Below, one piece after another: positions 8,898 through 18,330 of a stretch of DNA of 64,000 nt (its first letter is position 1; each line of letters begins with the position of its first letter). The notes under the pieces are model-generated. The model had not been told where the DNA came from and ran no database searches. It saw only the letters and a list, made by a program, of their open reading frames with translations. Both the position numbers and the translations under genes were made by a program. Source of the stretch: Mangrovimonas aestuarii (GTDB taxonomy: Bacteria; Bacteroidota; Bacteroidia; Flavobacteriales; Flavobacteriaceae); assembly GCF_028767185.1 (NCBI RefSeq), contig NZ_JARACK010000001.1, forward strand, positions 372,001 to 436,000, given 5' to 3'.

Positions 8898-9004
8898 TTA
8901 TACCTGTTTTTAACATATACCTTATCTACTTTAATTTTCCTTTCAACAAACTTTTACTCTCTGTATTATAAAGCAATTCATTTAGGGAATAGATAGGTTT
9001 TTTC

Positions 9005-9012
9005 TACCTTTG
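9005..9012 (+). promoter_or_regulatory. -7 box for the RND exporter gene
   Basis: TACCTTTG matches TAnnTTTG and lies 18 nt before the ATG at 9031. Confidence 0.6.
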
Positions 9013-9030
9013 CCAATCTTTTAAAAGGCT

Positions 9031-11433
9031 ATGCTTAAATTATTCACAACACGATTTTGGGATGTTGTCGCAAGGCTAATACTGCGCAACAAAATAGCAA
9101 TATTAATCTCATTAGTAGCGATTACCGTTTTACTCAGTACGCAATGGAAATATATGCGTTTCACCTACACGGAAGCCAATCTATTGCCAGACGACCATGA
9201 AGTAAACTTGGTTTATAACGATTTCCTAAAAACCTTTGGAGAAGAAGGTAACTTAATTGTTTTAGGAGTTAAAGATTCAACTGTATTCACAATTGAAAAC
9301 TTCAATGCCTGGAATGACCTTTCCGACTCGTTCAAAGCTTATGATGAAGTAGATGCTGTAGTCTCAATAAAAGACCTAAAAAAATTAGTCAAAGACACTG
9401 ATGCAGAAAAATTCAAACTAGAACCTTTTATTCAAGACTCCATCCATTCTATGGAGCAACTTGAAAATTTGGAGAATCAGTTATTTGAGCAATACCCTTT
9501 TTATGACAATTTCCTTTATAACAAGCAAACCAAAACCATAAGAACAGCTATATACCTTAAAAAGGATATTGTAAATACACCGGCAAGAAAAGACTTTATT
9601 CTAAACACCTTAAAAGATAAAATAAATTCTTTTGAAACTAATACAGGCTTGGATGTTAGAGTTTCGGGTATGCCATATATCCGTACGCTTAACTCTCAGA
9701 ACATTGTTGATGAAATTGGAATGTTCATCGGCGCTGCTTTGTTGGTAACCTCACTGATTTTCTTTTTCTTTTTCCGTTCTTTTAGGGCTACATTTATCTC
9801 ATTGATTGTGGTTTGTGTGGGTGTAATGTGGACTTTCGGAATTCTTGGGTTGTTAAAATACGAGATTACTGTTCTTACTGCTCTTATACCTCCTCTCATT
9901 ATTGTAATAGGGATTCCTAACTGTATTTTCCTAATCAATAAATACCAGCACGAAGTAAAATCTCACGGCAACAAAGTAAAGTCACTACAACGTGTTATTA
10001 CCAAGATCGGAAATGCCACATTGATGACCAACATAACTACTGCCTCTGGGTTTGCAACCTTCATACTTACTGAAAGCAAATTGTTAAAGGAATTTGGTAT
10101 CGTGGCATCATTGAGTATTATTGCAATCTTTATCCTCTGCTTACTTATCATTCCTATTATTTACACGTTTTTACCTTACCCTAAAGAACGACATTTAGAA
10201 CACTTGAACAGACGCTGGATTGGAGGCTTCTCAAACTGGATGGAGCGCATGGTAAAACACAAACGTATAACTATTTACATTTGTTCGGTTGCCACGTTAG
10301 CGTTAAGCATAATAGGTATCTATCAAATAAAAGTATCGGGAAGTCTTATTGAGGACATGCCGAAAAAAACGGAGTTTTTTAAAGACATACGTTTCTTCGA
10401 GAAAGAATTTAATGGTATTATGCCTTTGGAAATAATGATTGACACAAAACGTAAAAAAGGTGTTATGAATCTTTCCAACATAAAACGGATGAATGAACTC
10501 GAAGAGTTAATAACGGAAATCCCAGAATTATCTCGTCCAATCTCTGTTGTAAGCCTTGTTAAATATTCTAAACAGGCTTTTTATAACGGTAATCCTAAAT
10601 ACTACCAGTTACCAACTTCACAGGAAAAAAACTTTATCCTGTCCTATGCTAAAAACTCAACCTCGGGCAATGATTTATTAACGAGTTTTGTTGATAGTAC
10701 AGCACAGTATGCCCGTATCACTACTTTCATGAAAGATATTGGCACAGACAGAATGGAACGTATCGAAGAACAACTACAGGCCAAGATAGATAAGATTTTC
10801 CCTAAGGAAAAATACAATGTTATTATTACAGGAAAGGCCTTAGTGTTCCAAAAGGGGACTAACTATCTGGTTAAAAACCTAGCTATTTCTTTATCATTGG
10901 CCATTTTATTAATCTCATTATTCATGGCCTACATGTTTAGGTCATTCAAAATGATTATTGTTTCACTTATTCCTAACCTACTTCCTCTGTTGATTACTGC
11001 AGGGTTAATGGGATATTTGGGAGTCCCAATTAAACCATCAACAATTTTGGTGTTTAGTATTGCCTTTGGTATATCTGTAGATGACACCATTCACTTTTTG
11101 GCTAAGTACAGACAGGAATTACAAGCTAACCACTGGAAAATTAAACCTTCGGTTTATGGAGCATTGAGAGAAACGGGGGTTAGTATGTTCTATACATCTA
11201 TCGTATTATTCTTTGGTTTCTCTGTATTTACAATCTCGAGTTTTGGAGGTACAGTAGCTTTAGGTGCACTGGTATCTGCAACGCTATTATTTGCTATGCT
11301 ATCTAATCTTCTTTTATTACCATCATTGTTGTTGTCATTAGAACGCAGTATAGCCAATAAGGAAGTTTTGAAAAAACCATCTATCAACATTATTCCTGAA
11401 GATGGTGAGGAAACAGATGAAAATCAACAATAA
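9031..11433 (+). CDS. RND superfamily exporter, MMPL/hydrophobe type
   Basis: 800 residues in the two-repeat layout of the MMPL/SSD branch of RND proteins. A helix near 22-42, a large periplasmic loop, then a cluster of five helices (about 233-380); the same plan repeats with a helix near 410, a second loop, and five helices from about 615 to 765. Acidic residues for proton relay are visible in the second repeat (GISVDDTIHFLAKYRQE). It is shorter than AcrB-type pumps and has no adaptor or outer-membrane gene beside it. In this branch the cargo is usually lipid, hopanoid or pigment; the cargo here is unknown. The C-terminal tail is acidic and cytoplasmic. Monocistronic by position. Confidence 0.85.
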   Translation: MLKLFTTRFWDVVARLILRNKIAILISLVAITVLLSTQWKYMRFTYTEANLLPDDHEVNLVYNDFLKTFGEEGNLIVLGVKDSTVFTIENFNAWNDLSDSFKAYDEVDAVVSIKDLKKLVKDTDAEKFKLEPFIQDSIHSMEQLENLENQLFEQYPFYDNFLYNKQTKTIRTAIYLKKDIVNTPARKDFILNTLKDKINSFETNTGLDVRVSGMPYIRTLNSQNIVDEIGMFIGAALLVTSLIFFFFFRSFRATFISLIVVCVGVMWTFGILGLLKYEITVLTALIPPLIIVIGIPNCIFLINKYQHEVKSHGNKVKSLQRVITKIGNATLMTNITTASGFATFILTESKLLKEFGIVASLSIIAIFILCLLIIPIIYTFLPYPKERHLEHLNRRWIGGFSNWMERMVKHKRITIYICSVATLALSIIGIYQIKVSGSLIEDMPKKTEFFKDIRFFEKEFNGIMPLEIMIDTKRKKGVMNLSNIKRMNELEELITEIPELSRPISVVSLVKYSKQAFYNGNPKYYQLPTSQEKNFILSYAKNSTSGNDLLTSFVDSTAQYARITTFMKDIGTDRMERIEEQLQAKIDKIFPKEKYNVIITGKALVFQKGTNYLVKNLAISLSLAILLISLFMAYMFRSFKMIIVSLIPNLLPLLITAGLMGYLGVPIKPSTILVFSIAFGISVDDTIHFLAKYRQELQANHWKIKPSVYGALRETGVSMFYTSIVLFFGFSVFTISSFGGTVALGALVSATLLFAMLSNLLLLPSLLLSLERSIANKEVLKKPSINIIPEDGEETDENQQ

Positions 11434-11460
11434 CACAATTTTTAAGATTATATAAACAAT

Positions 11461-11468
11461 TATCTTTG
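11461..11468 (+). promoter_or_regulatory. -7 box for asnS
   Basis: TATCTTTG matches TAnnTTTG and lies 21 nt before the asnS ATG. Confidence 0.65.
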
Positions 11469-11489
11469 CAGTTTAAAATTTGATTTAAA

Positions 11490-12923
11490 ATGAAGTTAAG
11501 TACAGTTGGAGAATTATTATCTCAAGATATAAGCATTCACGATGTAGAAGTAAAGGGTTGGGTAAGAACGTTTAGAGCTAATCGCTTTATCGCTTTGAAT
11601 GATGGTTCGACTATCAACAACATTCAATGTGTTGTCGATTTTGAAAATACAGACGAAAACACTCTTAAGCGAATTACCACTGGTGCTGCTGTTCATTTAA
11701 AAGGAGAATTGGTCGAGAGCCAAGGAAAAGGTCAAAATGTAGAAGTACAAGTAAAAGAAATTCAAATTCTAGGAGATTCAGACCCTGAGACCTACCCTAT
11801 TCAGCCTAAAAAACACTCATTAGAGTTTTTACGTGAAAATGCACACTTACGAACCAGAACCAACACGTTTTCTGCTGTCATGCGATTACGTTCGGCTTTG
11901 TCATTTGCGATCCACAGTTATTTCAACAAAAATGGTTTCTACTATATGCACACTCCTATCATTACTGGAAGTGATGCTGAAGGTGCCGGTGAAATGTTCC
12001 GCGTTAGTGCTTTAGATCCTAAGACTCCACCTTTGACAGAAGATGGACAGATAGATTACAGTAAAGATTTCTTTGGAAAGGAAACCAATCTTACTGTATC
12101 TGGTCAGTTGGAAGCAGAGACTTATGCTATGTCTCTTGGAAAAGTATATACTTTCGGCCCTACTTTTAGAGCTGAAAATTCTAATACTTCAAGACATCTA
12201 GCTGAATTCTGGATGATTGAACCAGAAGTTGCCTTTATGGATCTTGCCGGAAACATGGATTTGGCAGAAGACTTCATGAAATATGTCCTTAACTATGTTT
12301 TGGAAAACAACAAAGAGGATTTGGAGTTCCTTGAAAGCCGATTGATTGATGAAGATAAAAAGAAACCTCAGGCTGAGCGCAGTGAAATGACCTTGACGGA
12401 AAAACTTAGGTTTGTTGTTGACAACAACTTTAAACGTGTAAGCTATACAGAGGCTATTGATATTCTTAGAAACTCCAAACCGAACAAAAAGAAAAAGTTC
12501 AATTACATTATTGAAGAATGGGGTGCAGATCTTCAAAGTGAACACGAGCGTTACTTGGTTGAAAAACATTTTAACTGTCCGGTAATTCTTTTTGATTACC
12601 CAGCTAACATTAAAGCCTTTTACATGCGTCTTAATGAGGATGGCAAAACCGTTCGTGCAATGGACATCCTTTTCCCTGGAATTGGTGAAATAGTTGGAGG
12701 GTCCCAACGTGAGGAGCGTTTAGATGTATTAAAAGAAAAAATGGCAGCCCTAGGTATTGAAGAAGAAGAACTTTGGTGGTACCTAGACCTTCGTAAATAT
12801 GGTAGCGCTGTACACTCTGGTTTCGGATTAGGGTTCGAGCGTTTGGTAATGTTCGTTACAGGTATGGGCAACATTAGAGATGTTATTCCATTCCCTAGAA
12901 CACCTCAAAGTGCAGAGTTCTAA
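11490..12923 (+). CDS. asnS: Asparaginyl-tRNA synthetase
   Basis: 477 residues. A class IIb synthetase that charges tRNA-Asn with asparagine. An OB-fold anticodon-binding domain (about 15-100, VKGWVRTFRANRFIALNDGS) is followed by the catalytic core with motif 2 (GPTFRAENSNTSRHLAEFWMIEPE) and motif 3 near the C-terminus (GFGLGFERLVMFVTGMGNIRDV). The FRAENSNTSRH sequence is typical of AsnRS rather than AspRS (compare aspS at 35 kb). Internal residues about 285-330 are the variable charged insertion seen in the family. Monocistronic, with its own promoter box and terminator. Confidence 0.96.
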   Translation: MKLSTVGELLSQDISIHDVEVKGWVRTFRANRFIALNDGSTINNIQCVVDFENTDENTLKRITTGAAVHLKGELVESQGKGQNVEVQVKEIQILGDSDPETYPIQPKKHSLEFLRENAHLRTRTNTFSAVMRLRSALSFAIHSYFNKNGFYYMHTPIITGSDAEGAGEMFRVSALDPKTPPLTEDGQIDYSKDFFGKETNLTVSGQLEAETYAMSLGKVYTFGPTFRAENSNTSRHLAEFWMIEPEVAFMDLAGNMDLAEDFMKYVLNYVLENNKEDLEFLESRLIDEDKKKPQAERSEMTLTEKLRFVVDNNFKRVSYTEAIDILRNSKPNKKKKFNYIIEEWGADLQSEHERYLVEKHFNCPVILFDYPANIKAFYMRLNEDGKTVRAMDILFPGIGEIVGGSQREERLDVLKEKMAALGIEEEELWWYLDLRKYGSAVHSGFGLGFERLVMFVTGMGNIRDVIPFPRTPQSAEF

Positions 12924-12943
12924 AAAGTATAATAAACCCACGA

Positions 12944-12988
12944 TACAAAACAATCTAGATACCCTTTATCTAGATTGTTTTTTTTATT
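12944..12988 (+). terminator. Terminator after asnS
   Basis: A 13-bp perfect stem (12948-12960 with 12968-12980, core CAATCTAGAT) with a 7-nt loop, then a long T run. Confidence 0.92.
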
Positions 12989-13012
12989 TTTATACTCATC
13001 CAAAACCGCTAT

Positions 13013-14470
13013 ATGCTTAAGCAACAGTTACAGTTTAAACTATCGCAAAAATTGTCTCCGCAACAGATTCAATTAATGAAATTGATTCAGTTGCCAACAC
13101 TTGCTTTTGAACAACGCTTAAAACAGGAACTTGAAGAAAACCCAGCTTTAGAGGGTGGTAAAGAAGAAACTAATGACGAGTTCGACGATTTTGATAATTC
13201 GATTGATGATTTTGAAGGAGCTGAAAGCATTGAAGCAGAAGACATCAATGTTGATGAATATCTAAGCGATGATGAGATTCCTGACTACCGCACTCAAACT
13301 AGTAATTATAGCCCGGATGATGAAGAGAAAAATATTCCTTACGCTGCCGGCACATCATTTACTCAGCACCTCTTAAATCAGCTTAATACATTTATATTAA
13401 GCGATGAAGAACGTGATATAGCCGAATTTTTGGTCGGTAGTGTAGACGATAGTGGATATATACGTCGTGACATTATTGATATCATGGACGATTTGGCCTT
13501 TACTCAAAACATATACACTTCAGAGGATAAAATAGAAGAGGTTCTTAAAACAGTTCAAGAACTGGATCCTGCAGGCGTCGCTGCAAGAAACCTCCAAGAA
13601 TGTTTGAGTATTCAATTACACAGGAAGGATAAAACACAACCCATTAATCTGGCCTGCCAAATTATAGATGAAGCTTTTGAACAATTTACCAAAAAGCACT
13701 ACCAAAAGTTAATGCAGAAGTTCGATGTGAATGAGGAAGAACTTAAGAGTGCTATTGAAGAGATTGAGCGCCTCAATCCTAAACCTGGTGGTTCTTATTC
13801 TGGCAACAATAGAATAGTAGAACATGTTATCCCTGATTTTGCCATTAAAATAGTTGATGGAGAACTTGAATTAACTCTTAACGGCAGAAATGCACCGGAA
13901 CTTCATGTGTCCCGAGAGTACAACAATATGCTAAAAGGATACAAAGAAGCTAAAGAGAAATCTAAATCCCAAAAAGATGCCGTTCAATTCATAAAACAAA
14001 AACTGGATGCTGCCAAATGGTTTATTGAAGCCATAAAACAACGTCAGCAAACACTTTACGTGACCATGAACGCCATTATGGAACATCAGAAGGAATATTT
14101 CCTTACAGGTGATGAACGCCTCCTAAAACCGATGATATTAAAGGATATAGCCGACGCTATAGATATGGATGTATCAACAGTATCACGAGTTGCAAACAGT
14201 AAGTATGTTGACACACCTTATGGCACTAAATTGATCAAGGAACTTTTCTCTGAAGCCATGAAGAATGATCAAGGAGAAGACGTTTCCACAAGGGAGATTA
14301 AGACTATTTTACAAACGGTTATAGATGAAGAAGACAAGAAAAAACCTTTAACCGATGATGCATTATCAAAAATTTTAAAGGGTAAAGGTTATCCAATAGC
14401 AAGACGTACAGTGGCCAAATATAGAGAACAACTAGATATTCCAGTTGCTCGATTACGTAAAAAAATTTGA
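13013..14470 (+). CDS. rpoN: RNA polymerase sigma-54 factor
   Basis: 485 residues. Sigma-54 directs RNA polymerase to -24/-12 promoters and needs AAA+ activators. Region I is Gln/Leu-rich (KLSQKLSPQQIQLMKLIQLP, 8-27), region II is acidic (about 48-105), the core-binding region follows, and the C-terminal RpoN box ARRTVAKYR sits at 463-471. All parts are present, so it should be functional. No sigma-54 activator is encoded in the window. The stop codon overlaps the start of the next gene (TGATG), implying translational coupling. Confidence 0.96.
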   Translation: MLKQQLQFKLSQKLSPQQIQLMKLIQLPTLAFEQRLKQELEENPALEGGKEETNDEFDDFDNSIDDFEGAESIEAEDINVDEYLSDDEIPDYRTQTSNYSPDDEEKNIPYAAGTSFTQHLLNQLNTFILSDEERDIAEFLVGSVDDSGYIRRDIIDIMDDLAFTQNIYTSEDKIEEVLKTVQELDPAGVAARNLQECLSIQLHRKDKTQPINLACQIIDEAFEQFTKKHYQKLMQKFDVNEEELKSAIEEIERLNPKPGGSYSGNNRIVEHVIPDFAIKIVDGELELTLNGRNAPELHVSREYNNMLKGYKEAKEKSKSQKDAVQFIKQKLDAAKWFIEAIKQRQQTLYVTMNAIMEHQKEYFLTGDERLLKPMILKDIADAIDMDVSTVSRVANSKYVDTPYGTKLIKELFSEAMKNDQGEDVSTREIKTILQTVIDEEDKKKPLTDDALSKILKGKGYPIARRTVAKYREQLDIPVARLRKKI

Positions 14471-15075
14471 TGCATCAGATCCAGAAAGCAATATCGTTTG
14501 TATTCCATCCCATAATAATGCCGCTGGTTGGTGTGGTATTCTATTTTTCGAAGTCTCCAAGGTATTTACCTTTTCCAATAATACAGTCTAAAGTTATATC
14601 TGTATTTTTATTAACTTTTCTCTTACCTGTACTTCTTTATTTTTTACTTAAAACCATAGGGAAAGCAGAATCAATTTATTTAAAACGAACCAAAGAAAGG
14701 GTTTTACCATTATTACTTAATTGTGCAATAATCCTACTTATTTTGCGTCGTGTTTTACCCCCAAACGAAATTATAGAACTCTATTATTTTTTTGTTGGTA
14801 TTTTACTTTCCAGTCTAGCTTGTTTGGTTCTTGCTATGTTCAATTTTAAGGCAAGTATTCACATGATTGCCGTCTCTGGTATATTAATGTTTTTTATGGC
14901 TCTAAGCATCCACTTCAGTATTAATATCAACGGATCTTTGGCGTTGATATTCATTATTTGTGGAGCTGTTGCTAGCTCTAGATTACACCTGAATGCTCAC
15001 ACAGTAAAAGAACTAGTAGTAGGATTTTTAGTTGGTTTTTTACCTCAATTGATTATGATAAACTATTGGCTATAA
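14470..15075 (+). CDS. PAP2-like membrane protein coupled to rpoN
   Basis: 201 residues with about six membrane helices. The start is the ATG at 14470 that overlaps the rpoN stop by one base. Weak PAP2 (lipid phosphate phosphatase) landmarks appear in the right order: KRTKERVLP (72-80) resembling KX6RP, His131 where PSGH would be, and SRLHLNAHTVKE (170-181) resembling SRX5HX3D with Glu for Asp. The first two motifs are incomplete, so catalysis is uncertain. It converges on, and overlaps by 6 bp, the PorT-like gene on the minus strand. Plausible role: membrane lipid phosphate metabolism; this is inference. Confidence 0.6.
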   Translation: MHQIQKAISFVFHPIIMPLVGVVFYFSKSPRYLPFPIIQSKVISVFLLTFLLPVLLYFLLKTIGKAESIYLKRTKERVLPLLLNCAIILLILRRVLPPNEIIELYYFFVGILLSSLACLVLAMFNFKASIHMIAVSGILMFFMALSIHFSININGSLALIFIICGAVASSRLHLNAHTVKELVVGFLVGFLPQLIMINYWL

Positions 15076-15777
15076 AATATAAAAAATAAGTCCAATTTGG
15101 ATATTACTCATTTCTAAAACACTTCCATCCCTAAGCTTGGTACTGTCTTCAAAAAGTGGATTAAGCCCATAATAAATATGAAGATTAACAGCTCCATAAA
15201 GAGCACTTAAAGTGGCTCCATAGCGCAGTTTATTGAATTCATTAATATCACTATACTTTATGGTACCTAAATCGCCTTTGAATTTAGAACGATTAGCAAA
15301 AGTATAGCCTAGTTTAAAGCCTCCATAAATTCTCCAAAACTTATGCTTTTCTGCTGTGGAAGTGCGCCATCTAAATTCAAGTGGAATTTCTACTTGATGA
15401 ATCATTAAGCGGTTGACCGAATAATTAACATCAAGATCTGTTATAGGGTTAAAAATAGTTTTGCCATTATCATCAGAATAAATCGCTAGATTATTGTTAA
15501 ATGAATTATAGGAATAGCCAACCCCTAAACCTATAGAAACATTACGTCTCTTATTTATTGGCATATCACGAATAAAACCAGCCATAATCCCTACAGAAAA
15601 ACCACTTTGAGAAATTCCATCTGGTTTTTCGGTAAGCAATCCATAAGTAAATCCAAAATAAAATTGATCTTCCCTGTAAAGGCTATCTAATTCTATCTTG
15701 GTATCAAGATTATTCTCTTGAGCATTAGCACAAGGGATCAGCAGAACACAAAAAATTAAAGCAAAAATGTACCGCAT
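15070..15777 (-). CDS. PorT-family outer-membrane beta-barrel protein
   Basis: 235 residues: signal peptide (about 1-20, ending CANAQ), then alternating aromatic and polar strands typical of an eight-stranded barrel, closing with IQIGLIFYIL, an outer-membrane C-terminal strand. The YREDQFYFGFTYGL opening resembles the PorT/SprT barrel of the type IX secretion system, but small flavobacterial barrels look alike, so this is tentative. It lies about 100 bp downstream of the ExbB/ExbD operon on the same strand, with a terminator-like hairpin between. I start at the ATG at 15777, not the TTG two codons earlier. Confidence 0.6.
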   Translation of the reverse strand: MRYIFALIFCVLLIPCANAQENNLDTKIELDSLYREDQFYFGFTYGLLTEKPDGISQSGFSVGIMAGFIRDMPINKRRNVSIGLGVGYSYNSFNNNLAIYSDDNGKTIFNPITDLDVNYSVNRLMIHQVEIPLEFRWRTSTAEKHKFWRIYGGFKLGYTFANRSKFKGDLGTIKYSDINEFNKLRYGATLSALYGAVNLHIYYGLNPLFEDSTKLRDGSVLEMSNIQIGLIFYIL

Positions 15778-15815
15778 AAACAAATATCATTAAACAATGA
15801 TAGCAAATTATTACG

Positions 15816-15854
15816 TTAAAAAGAAAGGCGCTTTGATTAACACAAAACGCCTTT
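15816..15854 (-). terminator. Hairpin after the ExbB/ExbD operon
   Basis: AAAGGCG (15824-15830) pairs with CGCCTTT (15848-15854) and TTTG with CAAA inside it. On the minus strand it is followed by TCTTTTT. Confidence 0.6.
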
Positions 15855-15879
15855 ACTGAATATAAAATTAAGAGTAAAA

Positions 15880-16365
15880 TTAATTGTTTAGAGCTTGTAA
15901 AGCATTGCCCTTGTTAGTAGTATAATTAATTTTTAGGGCATTAACCTTACGCAACTCTTGTTTGATATCAGTAATTAACCCCATATTACAATCACGATCC
16001 ACTTTTAGTGCTGTTGTTAAATACGGAACTAATTCTTCTCTTTTAGCTGCTCGTTCAGCTGCTATAAAGGCAGCAATATCCTTAACGTCTGCAAACTTAT
16101 CGTTTAATTGGATTCTAGCTTCCTTACCGTATTTATCCAGATATCTAGAGCTTGGTTTTCCAGCGTAGATATACATAACCAAGTCTTTTTTATCTAATTT
16201 TTCAACTTGATCGGCAGTTGGTAAACTATTCTCAATCATAAGCGTGTTTTCTCTCATAACAGTCGCCACCATGAAAAAGAATAACAGCATAAATACAATA
16301 TCTGGTAACGATGCTGTAGATATAGCTGGTAAGTCGCCTCCTTTTTTCTTTTTAAATTTAGACAT
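15880..16365 (-). CDS. ExbD/TolR family biopolymer transport protein (second copy)
   Basis: 161 residues: short basic cytoplasmic start (MSKFKKKKGG), one membrane helix (about 19-41) with an Asp just at its beginning (TASLPDIVFMLLFFFMV, Asp22, the proton-channel aspartate of ExbD/TolR/MotB), and a periplasmic domain. Last gene of the four-gene motor operon, 14 bp after the first ExbD. With two different ExbD paralogues the motor may have a mixed dimer shaft. It uses the proton gradient to energise outer-membrane processes such as TonB transport. Confidence 0.88.
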   Translation of the reverse strand: MSKFKKKKGGDLPAISTASLPDIVFMLLFFFMVATVMRENTLMIENSLPTADQVEKLDKKDLVMYIYAGKPSSRYLDKYGKEARIQLNDKFADVKDIAAFIAAERAAKREELVPYLTTALKVDRDCNMGLITDIKQELRKVNALKINYTTNKGNALQALNN

Positions 16366-16379
16366 AGTTAAAATTTTAT

Positions 16380-17018
16380 CTAATTTGACTGTTTAGGCTC
16401 TGCTTCAGAAAATTTCTGTGGAATTAAAGTTTTAATTCGTTCAAGCTTTTCTTTCAATTTATCCTTTTGAGCAGAAGATGTTCTGGGGTCATTATACTTA
16501 GCCTCAGCCTCTACAAAACTCATATTGTCTCCTGGAAAAGCTCTCTGATATTCTCTATTTCTCAGCTGATTATAAGCTGCAATAATTTCATTTTGAACTG
16601 CAATATAAATTTTATATTTAGTAGCCCGATCATTTTGTAATGAAATAATAGCTTTTTCAAAATTAACAGAAGATTTTGGATTTTTCTTCCCCTGACAGTA
16701 TTGACAAGCATCATTTCCTGTCCCTGCCCCATTATCTAAGAAGTCAACGGCAGCTTGACGTAAATCCTTAATCTCAATCACTCTTTCTTCTCCACCGGTT
16801 TTTAGAAATAGTTCATTATTTCTGTTAACCATTAACTGAAAAATGTTTCTTTCCTTAATGATTGGAGGGTTCTCTTGATTTTCCTCCATTGGTGGCAACT
16901 TACGGTTTAATCCAGAATCGGTTTCTATAGTCGTAGTTACTAGAAAGAATATTAATAATAAGAAGGCAATGTCAGCCATTGAGCCCGCATTCACTTCTGG
17001 TGCCGCACGTTTTGCCAT
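16380..17018 (-). CDS. ExbD/TolR family biopolymer transport protein (first copy, long periplasmic domain)
   Basis: 212 residues. One helix (about 14-32) with the conserved Asp16 (AGSMADIAFLLLIFFLVTTT). The periplasmic part is longer than in classic ExbD (about 140 residues) and includes an inserted segment with a CQYC pair (near 102-105) and a charged, helical C-terminal region (about 165-212). The CxxC could form a disulfide. It follows the 145-residue membrane protein with a 1-bp gap, so the operon is tightly packed. Function as in ExbD: stator/shaft of a proton-driven motor. Confidence 0.88.
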   Translation of the reverse strand: MAKRAAPEVNAGSMADIAFLLLIFFLVTTTIETDSGLNRKLPPMEENQENPPIIKERNIFQLMVNRNNELFLKTGGEERVIEIKDLRQAAVDFLDNGAGTGNDACQYCQGKKNPKSSVNFEKAIISLQNDRATKYKIYIAVQNEIIAAYNQLRNREYQRAFPGDNMSFVEAEAKYNDPRTSSAQKDKLKEKLERIKTLIPQKFSEAEPKQSN

Positions 17019-17019
17019 A

Positions 17020-17457
17020 TTACTTCAACATTTTTTTAATTCCTGTAAACAGCATTGCTCCACCTGCTATGGCAGCTAAACAATAAAACATATAAAGTCC
17101 AGCACCGACCCATCTTGAGCCGTTGGCAGAAAGTGCATCCCCATCTCTTAAAGGTGTTACTTCTCCTTTAGCAAACCCAAAATAGCATATTATTAATAGT
17201 AATAGAAATGCTCCAACTCCCATTAATGTACTTTTAAGTGATGCTGTATTCGTTAGTAAGTTCTTCAAGGTGAAGATCAAAACAAAAAACAGAGCAATGG
17301 CGAATATCACATATGCAATGTACATCAATGGATTTACAATACTATCGCCTCCTTGCTCAATGGCGCTATCTCCTGCTCCTATAATTCTAATAAGAAATAT
17401 AATAGAGATCACACCTACAGCAGCTGCTACATAAGTTATTATTTTTTGTAAGTTCAT
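17020..17457 (-). CDS. Four-helix membrane protein inside the ExbB/ExbD operon
   Basis: 145 residues with four membrane helices (about 5-25, 45-65, 78-98, 115-138). I do not recognise a family. It sits between ExbB and the first ExbD with short gaps on both sides (25 bp and 1 bp), so it is co-translated with the motor and is probably an accessory subunit. Short polar loops and a lack of charged residues in the helices argue against an ion channel of its own. Conservation of this gene in the same slot across Flavobacteriaceae would be the key evidence. Confidence 0.7.
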   Translation of the reverse strand: MNLQKIITYVAAAVGVISIIFLIRIIGAGDSAIEQGGDSIVNPLMYIAYVIFAIALFFVLIFTLKNLLTNTASLKSTLMGVGAFLLLLIICYFGFAKGEVTPLRDGDALSANGSRWVGAGLYMFYCLAAIAGGAMLFTGIKKMLK

Positions 17458-17482
17458 AAAATACTTTTTTTAAAGTGGATTA

Positions 17483-18259
17483 TTACTTCTTGCTTCTGAT
17501 CAACAAGTCCATTAAGTTAATCGATGCATCTTCCATATCGTTAACGATACTATCGATTTTAGCAATAATGTAGTTGTAGAAAATTTGAAGAATAATAGCA
17601 ACGATCAAACCGAATACGGTTGTTAATAACGCTACTTTAATACCTCCTGCCACAAGTGATGGTTGCATGTCTCCAGCTGCCTCAATCTTATCGAAGGCTT
17701 GAATCATACCAATTACCGTACCCATGAATCCAAGCATCGGAGCTAGAGCGATAAATAATGAAATCCAAGAAACGTTCTTTTCTAACTGACCCATTTGTAC
17801 ACCTCCGTAAGCCACAACAGCTTTTTCTACAGCGTCAAGCCCTTCGTCAGTTCTATCTAAACCTTGATAAAAGATAGAAGCAACAGGTCCCTTAGTGTTT
17901 CTACAAACCTCTTTAGCAGCTTCTACACCTCCAGAATGAAGAGCGTCTTCTACATTTTGAGTAAGTTTTTTAGTGTTAGTGGTAGAAAGGTTCAAAAAGA
18001 TAATTCTCTCAATAGCAATCGCTAAACCAAGAATTAAACATAACAAAACGATTCCCATGAATCCTGGCCCACCTTCTATAAAACGCTTTTTTAACTCTTG
18101 GTGGAAAGATTTTGATTCAGCAGGAGATGCATCATCGGCGGCATCATCTTGAATGGAAGTAACTACTGTAGTTGCAACAGTGGTTGCAGTAGTAGTAGCA
18201 TTTACAGTTCCGATTGCCATAAAGCATAGAATGGCTAGGATAGAAAATAATCTTTTCAT
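17483..18259 (-). CDS. ExbB/TolQ/MotA family proton channel protein
   Basis: 258 residues. An N-terminal signal-like helix (about 1-21) is followed by a Thr/Ala-rich stretch and an acidic linker, then the ExbB core: a helix near 68-90, the cytoplasmic region, and the family-defining pair of helices at about 160-185 (SWISLFIALAPMLGFMGTVIGMIQAF) and 205-230. It forms the pentameric proton channel around the ExbD dimer and powers TonB-dependent import or a related envelope function. First gene of the operon ExbB-membrane protein-ExbD-ExbD. The longer N-terminus with a signal-like helix is common in Bacteroidota ExbB. Confidence 0.92.
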   Translation of the reverse strand: MKRLFSILAILCFMAIGTVNATTTATTVATTVVTSIQDDAADDASPAESKSFHQELKKRFIEGGPGFMGIVLLCLILGLAIAIERIIFLNLSTTNTKKLTQNVEDALHSGGVEAAKEVCRNTKGPVASIFYQGLDRTDEGLDAVEKAVVAYGGVQMGQLEKNVSWISLFIALAPMLGFMGTVIGMIQAFDKIEAAGDMQPSLVAGGIKVALLTTVFGLIVAIILQIFYNYIIAKIDSIVNDMEDASINLMDLLIRSKK

Positions 18260-18330
18260 TGTTCTTGATCTTAATTTTATTAGTTAAAGTGTTAAAGATA
18301 TAAAAAAAAGTAACTAAAATAAAAAATAAG

